Assembly: GCA_024138025.1 (NCBI GenBank) | Contig: JAMXBD010004260.1 | Coordinates: forward strand, 1 to 64,000 | DNA from: Combretum micranthum | Lineage: Eukaryota > Streptophyta > Magnoliopsida > Myrtales > Combretaceae | DNA: 64,000 bases | Direction of reading: 5' to 3' | In this document: one piece after another, positions 1 to 11,715 of the stretch | How positions within the stretch are numbered: the stretch's first letter is position 1 | Layout: every line of letters starts with the position of its first letter | The notes under the pieces: generated by a model | Databases searched by the model: none | What the model was told of the DNA's origin: nothing | What the model saw: only the letters and a program-made list of their open reading frames with translations | Position numbers and translations under genes: made by a program

Positions 1-2100
1 AGTCCATGAAACCAAAAAGGAGAACTCTTTTCAACAAATGACTAAGGAAAATTCGGATGACATGAAAAACTTTAGTTTAAAAACCCTCTTAATCAACTTC
101 AAAACATGTATTATTACAAGAAAAATGAAGCCTACAGGTGATAGATGATGTTTGATGATATTTTTCATGAGTTTAAATGAGTTTTTTACGAAAGGAAATA
201 TTAAAACAAAAGATGAAGTCTAATAGAAGTTTTGAGTTGAAAGTCTTGTAAGCAAAATTCGTAATAATGAATAGATGGTAGAAAACATTAGTTTTCTAAC
301 TTCAAAAATGGTATTTTCTTGAATAAATGGAGTCCTTAGGCATAGGTAAAATAAATACCTAAAGTTCTAAGTATAAAATGCATTTTTCTTAAGAGAATCA
401 ACTTAAAAATAAATTTTGCTAAATTCGGATTTTTGGAACCACCCTAGTATAAGACTCACTTAAAAGTTTACAAATGAAGGTTTAGTTAAAGAAGTAAAGG
501 CCTTAGGATATAGCTAATGTAAAGGTCAAAATTTCTTAACAGAAAGTAGTTTTCCTAAGAGAAATCCTTAGAATAAGTAAGTGTGACCAGGTGTAGCAAA
601 ATTATTTGTTAAATAATGGCATGAAATAGTATCCTAAGATAAAGGTTTTTTAAACTCTTTAAATCTAAAAATTTATAAGAACTTGGGCACCTAAGAGTTC
701 ATATCATGACATTCATGATAGGGAAATTCATTACCATGGCATTTATTTTCATTTTTCACTTAGGAATCTCAAGAGCATTCATGAAAATCGCATTTTCGGA
801 ATCAATATAACTGCTGAACAGAGCTGATCCTTCATTTTAGAGACTTAAATATTTTCAAAACTTGATTTAAATTTCATATTTAGAAATCTCTTTCGAAGTA
901 GATAGAAATCGACATAAAATTTGCGAAATTTCGAGTTAAAACGACCAAGTTATGGCCATTTTAAATCGGGACTTCAGAAATGACACGAATTTCGATTTCA
1001 CTAAGTTGTTTTAGAGTTTTAGTATACTTAGATGGTAGAATACTTATTAGGGTGTTTCTCTTATGTTTAGGCAAACCCGAGGACATCAAATCCTTACCTC
1101 CGAACTATTACTATTAAGAGACCGGCGAACCCATGGCTGAGTGAGTTTCTCTTCACAATTCATTTATTGTATGTGCTTGATAAATTAGTGCACTAGAATG
1201 TAGGCCAAGTGAAATGAATATGTATGATGGGGAATAATGGAAATTGTATGTTGATGATGATATAAACTAAAAATAAAGAATATCGAAACCGGGTGATAAT
1301 TTCTGGTTGTGTAGTTATTTATGATGTATTGTTTGAGAATTGTTTGATCGCCTGAATAAAATGACTTAACCGACTATTCGGACTAATGCCAAATTCTGAC
1401 ACAAGCATCTCATAATGGGAAGGAGCATTAGCATTGTTCGGTTAATCGTGATCCAGAAACGAAATAATTGTTCGGTTACCCATGAACCATAAACGGCATA
1501 AAGTTAGTACCGCAGTATTCGTTAATCTGCTAACCCGGGATGGAGGGCGCAAGTCCATCCACATATATTTCCGGATGTCATATGTATATTGTTCTCGTGT
1601 GTTTGGTGCATTCGCTTGTCTGTTAAATCACTTGTTTGAATTGTTATGACATGAATGTTATTGTGGAAGATTTTCACTCACTAAGCTAGTTACTTACATC
1701 CCTACAGTTTCTTCCTTTTGCAGCTACCAAGTTTGTGGCTTAGGCAACGTGAGCAGACCGTATAGGTACAAGAGCTAGAAGTTTCCCCTAGAAGTTAGAA
1801 ATTCTATTTAGACTTCCATAGGAAACTTTTAAGACTTTGGATGACTGTAATAAGGCCATTAAATATTCTTTTGCGAGGGAATGCCCCTTGTAAATGTAAT
1901 GTTTAATTATGTTTCATGAGTTATATCCTACTGCTAATGCAATGCCATTAAGCTTTATCTCCATTTGACCTTGCATTCTATTATCGTAAAGGTACGCCTT
2001 ACATCTATATGAGACCCCCGAAGGACTAAGGTGGTAATCCGGGAATTTTGTATGGCATGTGGCGGACTGTTACGTATAGGGTACCCTATGGGGTGTGACA
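1..2100 (+). mobile_element. Long chromovirus-type LTR A, 3' part (left end outside window)
   Basis: No coding capacity. The right end reads GGGTACCCTATGGGGTGTGACA-like, matching the 3' terminus of every other copy of this family, and ends at the CA of position 2100. The body aligns by eye with LTR B from about 10141 to 12319: the GACATTCATGATAGGG block near 708, the conserved inverted-repeat core at 936-964, and the 'GAGTGAGTTT' block near 1140. The left terminus (TGTAARCCCC) lies before the window. Two degenerate copies of the 38-bp unit that is amplified in LTR B are visible near 1434-1500. It abuts the 3' UTR of minus-strand element 1. Whether it is solo or still attached to an element cannot be judged. 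Confidence 0.8.
936..964 (+). other. Conserved inverted-repeat core of the long LTR (copy A)
   Basis: Arms TTAAAACGACC and GGCCATTTTAA flank the 7-base loop AAGTTAT. The same layout recurs at 11076, 16692 (minus), 19108, 22853, 25365, 36903, 44367 (minus) and 56646. It sits in the R/U5 part of the LTR. Function unknown. Confidence 0.6.
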
Positions 2101-2955
2101 AATGAAGCAGGATTTGAACCGAAATGCAGCATTAACAGATTATAAACAACATCCAAGCTATCTAATCAATCCAGATTCGAGGTAATGCCACATTCACCAG
2201 CAATAATCCATTAGCTAATCGACGGATTAAACACAGATACAAAGCAATATCATAGATTAAAGCTGCAAACTAAGAGCAGAAGTCATAAACTTACTTGGGC
2301 AAGCTGGATCAAGCACAATGGATAGATGAATGAGGAGTGGGATGCGTCGAGTGAGAGTGAGAGAGTGAATATTTGAGAGAAATGCGAAAGGGAGAGAGTG
2401 ACATACTTGTTAAATGTAATTCTGTAGAACATAGGCCGGCATTTCTGTCGAGTAAGCCGACGGCTTACCTGTCGGTGTAACAAAATTAAATTCATGCCGA
2501 GAGCAAATGGCCGGCAGCTTACTCATTTATAGTGCCAGTGTACGGGTCTACGCCGGCTTCAAAGCTGGCGGCTTTCAAACCTAGGTGCCAGCTTTGATCG
2601 GGATTTTTCAAAACTCTTGAAATTTCGAACATACACTACCTTCAACACCGGTGGCTTTCAGAAAGTATGAAGCCGGTGTAATTGTTGTTGCAAAAGCTGG
2701 CATTTAAGCCGACTGCTTTCACCTTCCATTTGTCGGCTTCTTGTGTGGTGCTCACCTACCTCTCTTTTGACTTTTACGTTGGCTAAAAGCTAGCAGCTTA
2801 GGTTCGGCTTTCACTTGTTTTTTCAAAGCTGGCTCAAGGCTGACAGCCTTGGCCGGCTTTCAGCTTTTCAAATTTTTTTTTTTTTTACTTGCATAACCTG
2901 TCCACACTAAAAATAAAGTTAGTAAAAACAAAAATAAAACTACTCTAAAATTAAA
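2101..2955 (-). other. 3' untranslated region of Athila-like element 1 with GCCGGC motif array
   Basis: Between the integrase end and LTR A there is no credible gene. On the minus strand the stretch holds a T/A run (about 2873-2886), then many degenerate GCCGGC-centred motifs (2440-2870, for example GCTGGCGGCTTTC near 2563 and CCGGTGGCTTTCAG near 2648). A TATA-like TATAAATG follows (rc, about 2530), then a CT-rich stretch resembling a transcript leader (2330-2400). It may be a 3' UTR with a second promoter or part of a diverged 3' LTR. No LTR copy matching the 5' LTR at 7583-8839 is seen here, so the 3' LTR is missing or unrecognisable. Confidence 0.45.
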
Positions 2956-2980
2956 CTGGTTGCCTCCCAAGAAGCGCTTA
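2956..2980 (-). other. Post-integrase signature of Athila-like elements
   Basis: On the minus strand the sequence reads TAAGCGCTTCTTGGGAGGC followed by AACCAG. This purine-rich string is known to me as a recurrent marker just downstream of the pol stop in plant Athila-like elements. It fits the position about 130 bases after the integrase remnant. Confidence 0.55.
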
Positions 2981-3099
2981 ATTTAAAGTCGCTTAGCCCG
3001 ACTTTCTCTTCTTATCATGGTTCTTTCAGATTCATGACAGTGGACACATCATGGTTTTTCCCTTTCATAAAAATGTTTGAGTAATGTCCATTTACCTTG

Positions 3100-4353
3100 A
3101 AAGCTGATTATCATCATTTTCAATTCTACTGCACCGTAGGGAAAAACTTGGCAATTTCAAACGGTCCTGACCATCTTGATCTCAACTTTCCTGGAAAAAC
3201 TTCAAACAGAGTTATAAAGTAAAACTTTTTGCCCAGGCAAAAACTCCCGCTTGATAATGAGTTTCTATCATGCTATTCTTCGCATCGTTCCTTGTAGATA
3301 CGAGATTCTCATAAGCTTCATTCCTCCATTCATCCAATTGATTCAATTGAAGCAATCTTTTCTCACCTGCAGCTTTTTCATCAAAATTAAGGAATTTAAT
3401 GGCCCAATATGCCTTGTGCTCAAGTTCTATAGGAAGATGACATGATTTACCAAAAATAATCATAAATGGGGAGATCCAATAGAGGTTTTAAAGGCAGTTC
3501 TATAAGCCCATAATGCATCATCTAGTTTTAAAGAACCAATCTTTTCTAGAGCATTTAATAGTTTTTTTCCTAAATCTTTTGATCTCCCTATTGGATACCT
3601 CACTTGCCCACTTGTTTGTGGATGATAGGGGGTAGCAATTTTGTGTGTAACACCATATTTTGACAAAAGTTTTTCAAATTGCTTGTTACAAAAATGTGAT
3701 CCCCCATCACTAATGATAAGCTCGAGGCACCCCACAAATCTGGTAAAAATATTCTTTTTCAAAAATTTCAAAACTACTCCGGGCATCATTTGTTTGTAAA
3801 GCAACAGCTTCCACCCATTTAGAAACATAATCAACTGCCACAAGTATATTTGTTTGAAAAAGATGAGGAAAAGGACCCATGAAGTCAATTCCCCACACAT
3901 CAAAAAGCTCAATTACCAGTATGTTATTTTGTGGTAATTCATGTTTCTTGGAAATATACCGGTTCTTGACATTGAGCACAAGACAATAAATATTTCCTAC
4001 AATCACGAAACAAATTAGTCCAATAAAATCCAGATGATAAGACATTAGCTACAGTCCTTTGAAGACCAAAATGACCTCCTGCTCTTTTGAATGACAATGC
4101 TTAATAATGTAAGCGTTCAGATTCAGGCACACAATGTCTAATTACTTGGTCACACATTTTTTGAACAAAGAACGGTTTATCCAAAAATAGCTTTTCACAT
4201 CATGCAAAACTTTTTCTTTTGTGATAAACAAACCATATGGAATGATTTTGCTAAACAAGTAATTGACATAATCAGCATACCAGGCAAACTTAGGATGTCT
4301 ACTGCATGCAATTGTTCATCAGGAAACTTTCATTGATAGGAATATCTAAACTA
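3100..4353 (-). pseudogene. Athila-like integrase, broken
   Basis: Integrase joins retrotransposon cDNA to the chromosome. In order on the minus strand: a region like the RNase H to integrase tether, with an RSYFWD-like 'KSYFWDKPF' near 4190; a zinc-binding half with GGHFGLQRT (about 4070) and a C-x2-C pair, CAQC (about 3985, out of frame with its neighbours); the core with '[11 protein letters not shown]' (first Asp, about 3890) and 'IISDGGSHF' (second Asp, about 3700). The third acidic residue lies in the NRE of a 'VSNREIK' string near 3595, but in a different frame from the residues around it. The tail 'GKSCHLPIELEHKAYWAIK' follows (3400-3450), then 'WSGPFEIAKFF'. At least three frameshifts and several stops separate these pieces, so it cannot make an enzyme. 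It lies directly downstream of RNase H in the normal Athila-like order. Confidence 0.9.
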
Positions 4354-5139
4354 TCAAATTCTAGTATATATAATGATCAGCATCACATTCTCAGTTCCCT
4401 TCTTATCCTTAATCTCAAGATCAAATTCTTGCAACAATAATATCCATCTAATCAACCTTGGCTTTGCATCAGCTTTAGCAAACAAGTATTTCAAAGCAGC
4501 ATGATCAGTATATACTATGACTTTAGATCCTATCAAATAAAGCCTAAACTTGTCACAAGCAAATATAACAGTAAGAAGTTCCTTCTCAGTTGTGGCATAG
4601 TTTCTTTGAGCCTCATTCAAAGTTCGACTAGCATAGTATATAACATGAAACAACTTACCTCTTCTCTGACCCAATAATGCTCCTACAGTAAAGTCATTGG
4701 CATCACACATAAGTTCGAAAGGTAGCTCCCAATCTAGTGCAATGATCACTGGGCTAGATGTGAGCTTTTCCTTTAATAAGTTAAATGCCTCCTTAAGTGT
4801 TAGGTTAAGTCTCCTCTGTGGTTGAACTATAGGTTTGTACTCAGCTTCCATCAAAATTTTGTGAGTGCAAATTATAGGGCTAATTCCCTTGATATCAGCA
4901 ATAGTCCAACCAATTGCTTCTTTATGATTTCTTAGAACTCCAAGCAGCTGCTACTCTTGTTCACCTGTCAAATAAGATGAAACAATTATTGGCAAAGTAT
5001 CTCCAGTTCCTAGAAAAGCATATTTTAAATGTGAAGAAAGGGGTTTAAGCTCAAGATTTGGTAGCTGTATCAATGATGGTACTGTCTTGCTTTCACTAGT
5101 GCCTAGCTCCTCATAATATCTTCCTTTGATTTGGTGCAC
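4354..5139 (-). pseudogene. Pol fragment: RT-entry linker fused to RNase H, RT palm deleted
   Basis: The part at 5139-4850 matches the segment that precedes RT in Athila-like pol ('LPNLELKPLSSHLKYAFLG', then '[14 protein letters not shown]'). At 4854 comes '[12 protein letters not shown]', the very start of the RT domain, followed at once (about 4788) by 'AFNLLKEKL', which normally lies after the RT thumb. The whole catalytic palm, including the xxDD box, is absent without loss of frame. RNase H follows: '[16 protein letters not shown]', '[22 protein letters not shown]', '[13 protein letters not shown]', and '[17 protein letters not shown]', with its acidic residues visible. A stop follows QE near 4950. 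Known families carry about two hundred or more residues at the junction, so this is an internal deletion. Confidence 0.85.
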
Positions 5140-5172
5140 TTTTTCAACTTCGTCTTCTTGCTCATCATCACT

Positions 5173-6093
5173 CTATTCATCAAGATTTCTTAAAACAGAT
5201 TCCACAGTCTCTACACCTACATTCTCTTCAATAGACTCAAAAATAAACTCATCAATAATATTAATAGTATAACAGGAACCTTTATCAAATTTTTTCATTG
5301 CATCGTAAACATTAAAGGTTACCTGATCATTTTCTATCCTTAAAGTCAGTTTACCTTGTTCCACATCAATTAATGCTTTACCGGTTGCAAGGAATGGTCT
5401 GCCAAGAATCATTGGCACTTCACAATCCTCATCCATTTCCAAGACTATAAAGTCTACAAGAAATATGAACTTGTCAACTTTCACCAAAACGTTTTCAACA
5501 ATACCACGTGGGTATTTGACACTTCTATCTGCTAGTTGCAAAGTGACATGAGTCTCCTTGCATTCTTCAAGTCCTAATTTCCTGAAAATGGATAGAGGCA
5601 TAAGATTAATACTTGCACCAGAATCAATAAGTACTTTATCAAAATGAAATTTTCCTACAATGTAAGGAACAGTAAAACTCCCCTGATCTCTTTGTTTGGT
5701 AGGCAAATGAGATAGACTTTTCTGCAAAATCATGGAACATTCTCCTGTGAGCATCACTGGTTCATTTCCATCAATCTTTCTCTTCTTAGTAAGCAATTCC
5801 TTGATAAATTTTGCATATGAAGGCATTTCTTGAATTACTTCTAAGAATGGAATATTGATTTGTAATTTCTTGAAAACATCCAGAAACTTTGAAAATTGCT
5901 CATCTAATTTTTGTTGCTTCAATCTTCCTGGAAAAGGAATAGGTGGAACATAAAATCTTACTTCAGGTGATTTTTGCACAGGTTCCTCCATCTTTTGTTT
6001 TCCTTTGTCTTTGACTGGAATCTCCTCAGTTTCTTGAACTTTTGACTCAACGGTCTTAACTTCTTTGCCACTTCTCAAAACTATTGCATTCAC
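5173..6093 (-). pseudogene. Athila-like aspartic protease segment of Gag-Pol, frame open
   Basis: The 306-residue open frame is the longest left in element 1. Its N-terminal part (residues 1-110) holds 'MNAIVLRSGKEV', then a charged stretch and 'YVPPIPFPGRLKQQKLDEQFSKFL', typical of the Gag to protease linker of Athila-like polyproteins. The retropepsin core has the active-site triplet in 'LIDSGASINLMPLSIF' (about residues 155-170) and the flap/terminal segment 'VPMILGRPFLATGKALIDV' (about 230-250). The enzyme would cut the polyprotein inside virus-like particles. The domain itself looks intact, but it lies between a broken Gag and a pol without RT, and the ATG is internal to the ancestral polyprotein, so it is not an independent gene. 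Confidence 0.9.
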
Positions 6094-6308
6094 CGTTTTA
6101 GGCTTTTCCTCAGTGTTGCTTGGTAGAGAACCAGATGGTCTATCACCAATTTGCTAAGCAAGTTGATGGAATTTCTCTTGAAGATCTTGAATAATCGCAT
6201 GCTGATTGTTGAGTGTGGTCTGAGTAGTTTGAATGAAAGTCTTCAACAATTCATCAGTTGAAATTTGATTTTGCTAAGGTGGAGGTGGAGGCGGAGGCTG
6301 AGTATTTC

Positions 6309-7467
6309 TTATGGGACATTGTCTTTGAAATCCAGGTGGGGGCTTGAAACATTTGCATCATTCTTGTAAGAAAGATTTGGATGATTACGCCATTCTAGAT
6401 TGTAAGTATTTGAATATGGTCCATAATTAACTCTTCCAAAATTTCCAACATAGTTAAGTTGCTCTCCAGTTGATGATGGTGTCTTACTATGAGACAATCA
6501 TAAGCTGGATGTGGTCCTGACCACAACTCACAAAGTAGCAACCTGATTAGTATTCAAAGAACTAGATGCTATAAGTTTACTCACTTGTGTAGTTAAAGCT
6601 GAAACTTGAACAGTAAGTTGTTTCATGGATTCATTATCTTGAACAGATTCCACCTTTGATCTTGTCCTTTCACAGCTCCAGTTGTGAGCACTTGAAGCTA
6701 ATTCTTCAATTAATGCACTAGCTTCATCATATGTTTTTCCCATGAGTGATCCTCCGAATGTGCATCCACCAATGATCTCAAAGTCTCATCTAGACTGAGA
6801 TAGAAATTTTCAATCAAGAGATTATTCGGAAGTCCATGATGGGGCATTTCCTAACTGCTTCTTTGAATCTTTCCCAAGCTTCATATAATGATTCTCTAGG
6901 AAATTTTGTGAAGTTAGTGATCTCATTCCTTAGTCTGGCAGTTCTGGCAGGAGGAAAAATCTTTTCAAAAACTTTGTTGTCAAATCTGCCCATGAAGTAA
7001 TTGATTCGGGTGGTTGAGAGTTGAACCATGCCAATGCTTTATCCCTACGAGAGAAAGGAAAAAGCAGCATTCTAATGGCCTCATCTGTTACGCCATTAAG
7101 CTTGACAGTATTGCAATATTGGAGGAATTTGGCAATGTGTTTCATCCGGTGTTTCATTTGGATATCCTCCAAATTGATGTGATTCAACCATCTGAATCAA
7201 TGCTGGTTTAAGCTCAAAATTGTTGACTTGAACTGGAGGTCTTCTCACAGCAGGACCTTGTACAGTAGGTACTGTATAATCCCAAAGTGCTCTAACAGGT
7301 GCAGCTTGAATTTGAGTGTTGTTTTGATCATTGTTGCCCTCATTGTTTCTTGGATCGTTTTCTGCCATTTCTTCTTGTCTTCTGCGGTTTTCTCTCCTCT
7401 GTTGACACAAAGTTCTTTCAATTTCAGGATCTATTGGTAGAAGATCAGCACTTCGACTTCTTTGCAT
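6309..7467 (-). pseudogene. Gag (capsid) of Athila-like element 1, frameshifted
   Basis: Gag forms the particle that packages element RNA. The start at 7467 (MQRSRSADLLP) gives a glutamine/asparagine-rich N-terminus followed by 'VNNFELKPALIQMV', the usual lead-in to the capsid domain. The capsid core continues in another frame: 'DEAIRMLLFPFSRRDKALAWFNSQPPESI' (about 7020-7110), then 'FPRESLYEAWERFKEAVRKCP' (about 6840-6900). A later helix 'YDEASALIEELASSAHNW' is near 6730. A CCHC-like zinc knuckle lies at 6494-6532, but its second Cys is Trp (C-E-L-W-S-G-P-H). The piece 'YSNTYNLEWRNHPNLSY' follows near 6400. Several frame changes mean no intact Gag is made. Confidence 0.85.
6494..6532 (-). 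other. Degenerate CCHC zinc knuckle of Gag
   Basis: The minus strand encodes C-E-L-W-S-G-P-H-P-A-Y-D-C. Spacing fits the retroviral-type knuckle, but the second Cys codon has become TGG (Trp), so metal binding should be lost. Confidence 0.6.
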
Positions 7468-7556
7468 ATAACCTGTAAAGAGGAAAGAAAAGAATCAATT
7501 CTTTGGAAAAACACCTAAACTACTAGCAAAACTAAAAGTAATCTAATATTAATTTT

Positions 7557-7576
7557 GGTCCCTGGCAACGGCGCCA
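7557..7576 (-). promoter_or_regulatory. Primer-binding site, tRNA-Asp type
   Basis: The minus strand reads TGGCGCCGTTGCCAGGGACC, preceded by ATCAAGTTTT. This is the common plant PBS for Athila-like and related gypsy elements (first-strand synthesis primed by tRNA-Asp). It marks the LTR/internal boundary of element 1 and fixes its orientation. Confidence 0.85.
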
Positions 7577-7582
7577 AAAACT

Positions 7583-8839
7583 TGATCTAATGGAATGTGT
7601 ATATAAATTCAGATACTACCAGCAAGTGTACTGGTCTTGATCAAGTAATATAGAAGTAGTTGAGTATCATTCCCACAAGGACTAAATTAACTACTAGATT
7701 GATATTAGTTTATACTAATATTTAAGCAATCAAAATTTATAAATTAACTAACTAATTCTATCTATATGGATGCAATGAGATTGTGAGAAGTTATATAAGA
7801 TAAATGTGGGAAGGAACAGAATCCATCATAATCTTTACTAATCATGCTGAATTTATATTATATGAATAATTATGATTATGGATATTTGTAAGAAATTGTA
7901 AAGATCTAAAACTATCAAGTTTTAGTGAACCATAAAATAATCTATTAGCTTCCGCTATACAAATTATCAATGGAATCTAATTCACAATTATAAATTTTCC
8001 AATTCTATAATTATCTAATATCCTAAATTAACTTCTCCTAATTCCTTAGTAAGAAATTAAAATAAAATATTGCATGAAGTACATGGAACAATTTCTAAAT
8101 TAATATCAAACTTAATGTTTCCACAATTGTTGTTTAATCTCAATTCATGAATTCCTATGAACCCTAATTCTTTTTCCAAATTATCAGAATTCTTATCAAT
8201 TTAATTTCAATCAAAAATAAAATAGATAATTAGGATTCAATACAAATATTCCATAATTCTAACAATCCTATAATATAAATTCAATAATCATTTTAGCAAA
8301 ATTAGGATTTCATCACTTCCCACAAAGAAATTTAGCTACTCATGGATGTGATTCAACAATCAAATAAGAATATGTAATTGATAACATTATGAACAAAAAT
8401 TCAGATAAATGAATTGCATAAGAAAGAGATTAGATATCACCAATTCAAATATCGCAATCTTCAATTACAATTCTTGAAAGCTCAAATTCTCTCACAAATC
8501 TCTATGAAAATGTAAGACTATTTTATATGAAGTACTCTACTTTGCTTCTGCTTGTTGTTGTTGTTGAGGGGGGAAGTCCCCTATTTATAGGAAAAATTTC
8601 GTGCAAAGCATTAAATGAAAATTGCAGTTTCACAATGTACGTCGGTAGTTACAGATCCTAAGCCGACGTCTTACAGACGGCATATAGTCATTTTCTTCCT
8701 TGCGCAGGCGGTGCATTGGCAGCTTTCAACTTCGGTTACAAGTATAGGCTGCTTCTATGCCGGCAGCTTAGATATAAATCTAGCCGGCGTATATGATGAG
8801 AAATGAAAGGTTGGGCCAATTTATAACGAAAGCTGTCCC
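7583..8839 (-). mobile_element. 5' LTR of element 1, R/U5 and proximal U3
   Basis: The boundary is set by the PBS: on the minus strand the LTR ends ...TAGATCA just before AGTTTTTGGCGCC. Reading inward from the PBS, the minus strand has the Athila-like LTR phrases CCTTGTGGGAATGATACTC (about 7670) and GACCAGTACACTTGCTGG (about 7630). A TATA box (8581-8589) and a CAA-repeat leader (8551-8570) define U3/R. U3 continues with GCCGGC-type motifs (8640-8830) and is then interrupted at 8839 by LTR B. Its distal part resumes at 12320. The stretch has no gene. Confidence 0.7.
8581..8589 (-). promoter_or_regulatory. TATA box of element 1 LTR
   Basis: The minus strand reads CCTATAAATAGGGGAC, followed 20-40 bases on by a CAACAACAACAACAAGCAG leader. 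This is a plausible Pol II core promoter for the minus-strand element. Confidence 0.6.
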
Positions 8840-9453
8840 TGTAAACCCCGGTTTTTCAAGTAGCTAAGAAAACCCTAGAACCGAAAACCAAAACCCTAAA
8901 CCGGAATAGCTCAAGTCTGGAGTGAGAACTAGGAACCCTAATTCCGGCTTTTCCTCGGTTTCCAATTAATAAACTTTTCTAAGAAAATTTAATTTTGATT
9001 ATAGTTCTTGATTATATTTCAAACTAAGAAAATATCAGATTTTAAGAAAATTTCAATTCCGGGTCATCCCGAGACCCATTATAGAAAAACGTGCCCCGGA
9101 ACTAGAATTTCAAAAATATACTTATGAGTACTCATTTGAACCGAAATAAAATAAGGATTTCAAAAATATATTTTTCATAATTTTCTGGTTTATGAAAAAT
9201 ACAGTTATAGCCTTTTTATTCGTATTTCATTACTACAGGAAATTAAATTGTCTTGTCAACTATTCACTACTATTCATAAAGTACTACCTAGTCTACCTAT
9301 TAGCCACCCTACAAGTCTAAACCTTACCATCACTCAAATCAAACCCATTCTTCCATAACTTTTGTCCCTTCATCTCTTACAAATTATGACAAATGATGCA
9401 AGGATCAAATCGAGGCCAAATTAAAAGGAAACAATCAAGGCTTCCCACACCCA

Positions 9454-9479
9454 CCCCCCCCCCCCCCCCCCCCCCCCCC
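9454..9479 (+). repeat. 26-base C homopolymer
   Basis: Uninterrupted C run inside LTR B about 90 bases upstream of its TATA box, within a CCCACACCCACC context. The run length may be an assembly or polymerase artefact. Confidence 0.9.
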
Positions 9480-9569
9480 GCCCACAGCCTTTCAAAACCG
9501 GCGCCAAATGGCCCCCCCTCCCCTTGTCCATTTGCAAAATTTCTCTCCATTTAACCTAAATTCACTTCT

Positions 9570-9577
9570 TATATAAA
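9570..9577 (+). promoter_or_regulatory. TATA box of LTR B
   Basis: TATATAAA about 730 bases from the LTR start, followed by a CTCTCTCTCC-rich leader. The equivalent box recurs at 55145, on the minus strand at 18181-18188, and in looser form at 21020 and 46292 (minus). Confidence 0.6.
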
Positions 9578-11574
9578 CTACTTTTTCTCTCTCTCTCCTC
9601 ATTCTTTCACTTTCCAAAGTTCACAAAGTAAAAAGCTCTCAAAAATCCCTCTCCATTTCCCTCTTGGCCGAAAACTTGGAGTCCCCCACACACATACTCA
9701 CAACTTCTATTTCTTCTTTTATCTTCCATTCCACTTCAAGTAAGTAAAGTTCCACTCATTCCAATCATAAAACTTTGTTATGGCTAAGTGATTTTTGGAT
9801 ATTTCAACTCCAAGTCCCCATGATCTTTTAGTAGGGATAATGAGATATCTAAATAAGAATCTCGAACCATTACAAAGTGGATCTAACTTCTAAAGAAGCT
9901 TTCATACCAAAAGCTTGATGTTCCTCCAACAAAAAGTGTTTTTAAACAAAGATCTTTTATAAAAATATAGTTTTTATGTTTTCAAAACTCATTTAAGCAT
10001 TTGATAAAGTAGATCCATCATTTTATCACTCATGATCATGTAGACATTTAAAGTTTCATTATTATTTTGTTTTTATGTGCATTAATAGTCTGAAATACTT
10101 TTGTCTTTAGTAAATGACTTTCCTAGTATATAGATCTATAGATAGATGAGTCCATGAAGTCAAAAAGAAAAGTACTTTACAAGAAAAAGACTTATGAAAT
10201 TCGGATGACTTTGAAAACCTAGGTCAAAAACACTTTTTAACAACTTCTAAACATAATTTTATAAGAGAAATGAAGCCTATGGGTAATAGATAATGTTTAG
10301 TAGTATTTTCATGAGTCTAAATGAGTTTTTACTAAAGAAAAGGTTGGAAACAAGAAATAAAGTCCATAGGAGTTTTGAGCTAGAAGTCATGTAGACAAAA
10401 ATTCGTAATAATGGATGTAGGGTTAGAAAACACTATTTTTCCAACTTCAAAAAATGATATTTTCTTAACAAATGAAGTCTTTAATATAGGTATAATGAAC
10501 TAAGGTTTTAAGTACAAAATATATTTTTCCTAAAGGAATCCACTTGAAAATGGACTTTTGTAAATTCGGATTTTTGGAAACCCCATAGTAAAAGACCCAC
10601 TTAAAAGTTTATAAATGTGATTTTATTAAAGAAATAAAGGCCTTAGGATATAACTAATATAAGGGTCAAAATTTCTTAAAAAAATAGAGTTTTCTAAAGA
10701 AAATCCTTGTAATATGTAGGTGTAGTCAAGTGTAGTAAATTCACTTACTAAACATTAGTATAAAATGGTTTCTAAGAAAAGTTTATTTGTAAAATTCTTT
10801 AAATCCAAAAAGTTGTAAGAACATAGACTCATTAAAGTTCACATCATGACATTCATGATAGGGAAAATCATTACCATTGCATTTAGTATCATTTTATACT
10901 TAGGAATCTCAAATGCATTCATGAAAACCGCATTTTTGGAATTGACAAACCCGCTGTACAGATCTGATCCCTCAATTCCGAGGCTTAGATATTTTCAAAA
11001 CTTGATTTAAACTTCATATTTAGAAAGCTCTTCCGAAGTAGATAGAAATCGGTATAAAATTTGCGAAATTCCGACTTAAAACGACCAAGTTATGGCCATT
11101 TTAAAACGGAACTTCGAAAATGACGCGATTCCGATTTCACTAAGTTTTCTTAGAGTTTAGTGTCCTAAGTTGATAGAATACTTATTAGGGTATTTTCTTA
11201 TATGAATAGGTGAACCCGTGGACGGTGACTATTTGCCTCCGGACTATTATTACTAGAAGAACGGAGTACCAATGGCGGAGTGAGTTTTTTTCCCGATTCA
11301 TTTATTGTATGTGCTTGTAAAGTAGTGCACTAGAATGTAGGTCAATGAATGGAATATGAATGATGGGGATTAATGGGAAATTATATGATTGATGATGATG
11401 TGAGAACACAAATTAAGAATATCGAAACCGGGTGATAAACTTTGATTGTATAGTTAGCTATGATGGATTGTCTGATAAATTGATTGATCGCCTAAGTAAA
11501 TTGGCTTAATCAACTACTTGGACTAATGCTAAATTGACATGTGCATATCACAAGGGGATGGAGCATGAGCATTT

Positions 11575-11715
11575 GTAGGTTAGTCGTGAACCATAAACGA
11601 CATCGAATAATCGTAGGTTAGTCGTGAACCATAAACGACATCGAATAATCGTAGGTTAGTCGTGAACCATAAACGACATCGAATAATCGTAGGTTAGCCG
11701 TGAACCATAAACGGG
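11575..11715 (+). repeat. 38-bp minisatellite, about 3.7 copies
   Basis: The unit begins GTAGGTTAGTCGTGAACC. Copies start at 11575, 11613, 11651 and 11689. The first three are nearly identical and the fourth diverges after ATAAACG. LTR A has only two loose versions near 1434-1500, so the expansion is private to B or recent. Confidence 0.95.

Noticed and set aside
2283..2495. Minus-strand 70-codon frame
   Set aside because: Falls in the CT-rich untranslated region of element 1 and has no similarity to an envelope-like or other retroelement protein.
11575..11715. Regularly spaced repeats as a possible CRISPR array
   Set aside because: Direct head-to-tail 38-bp units without spacers, in a plant retrotransposon LTR.
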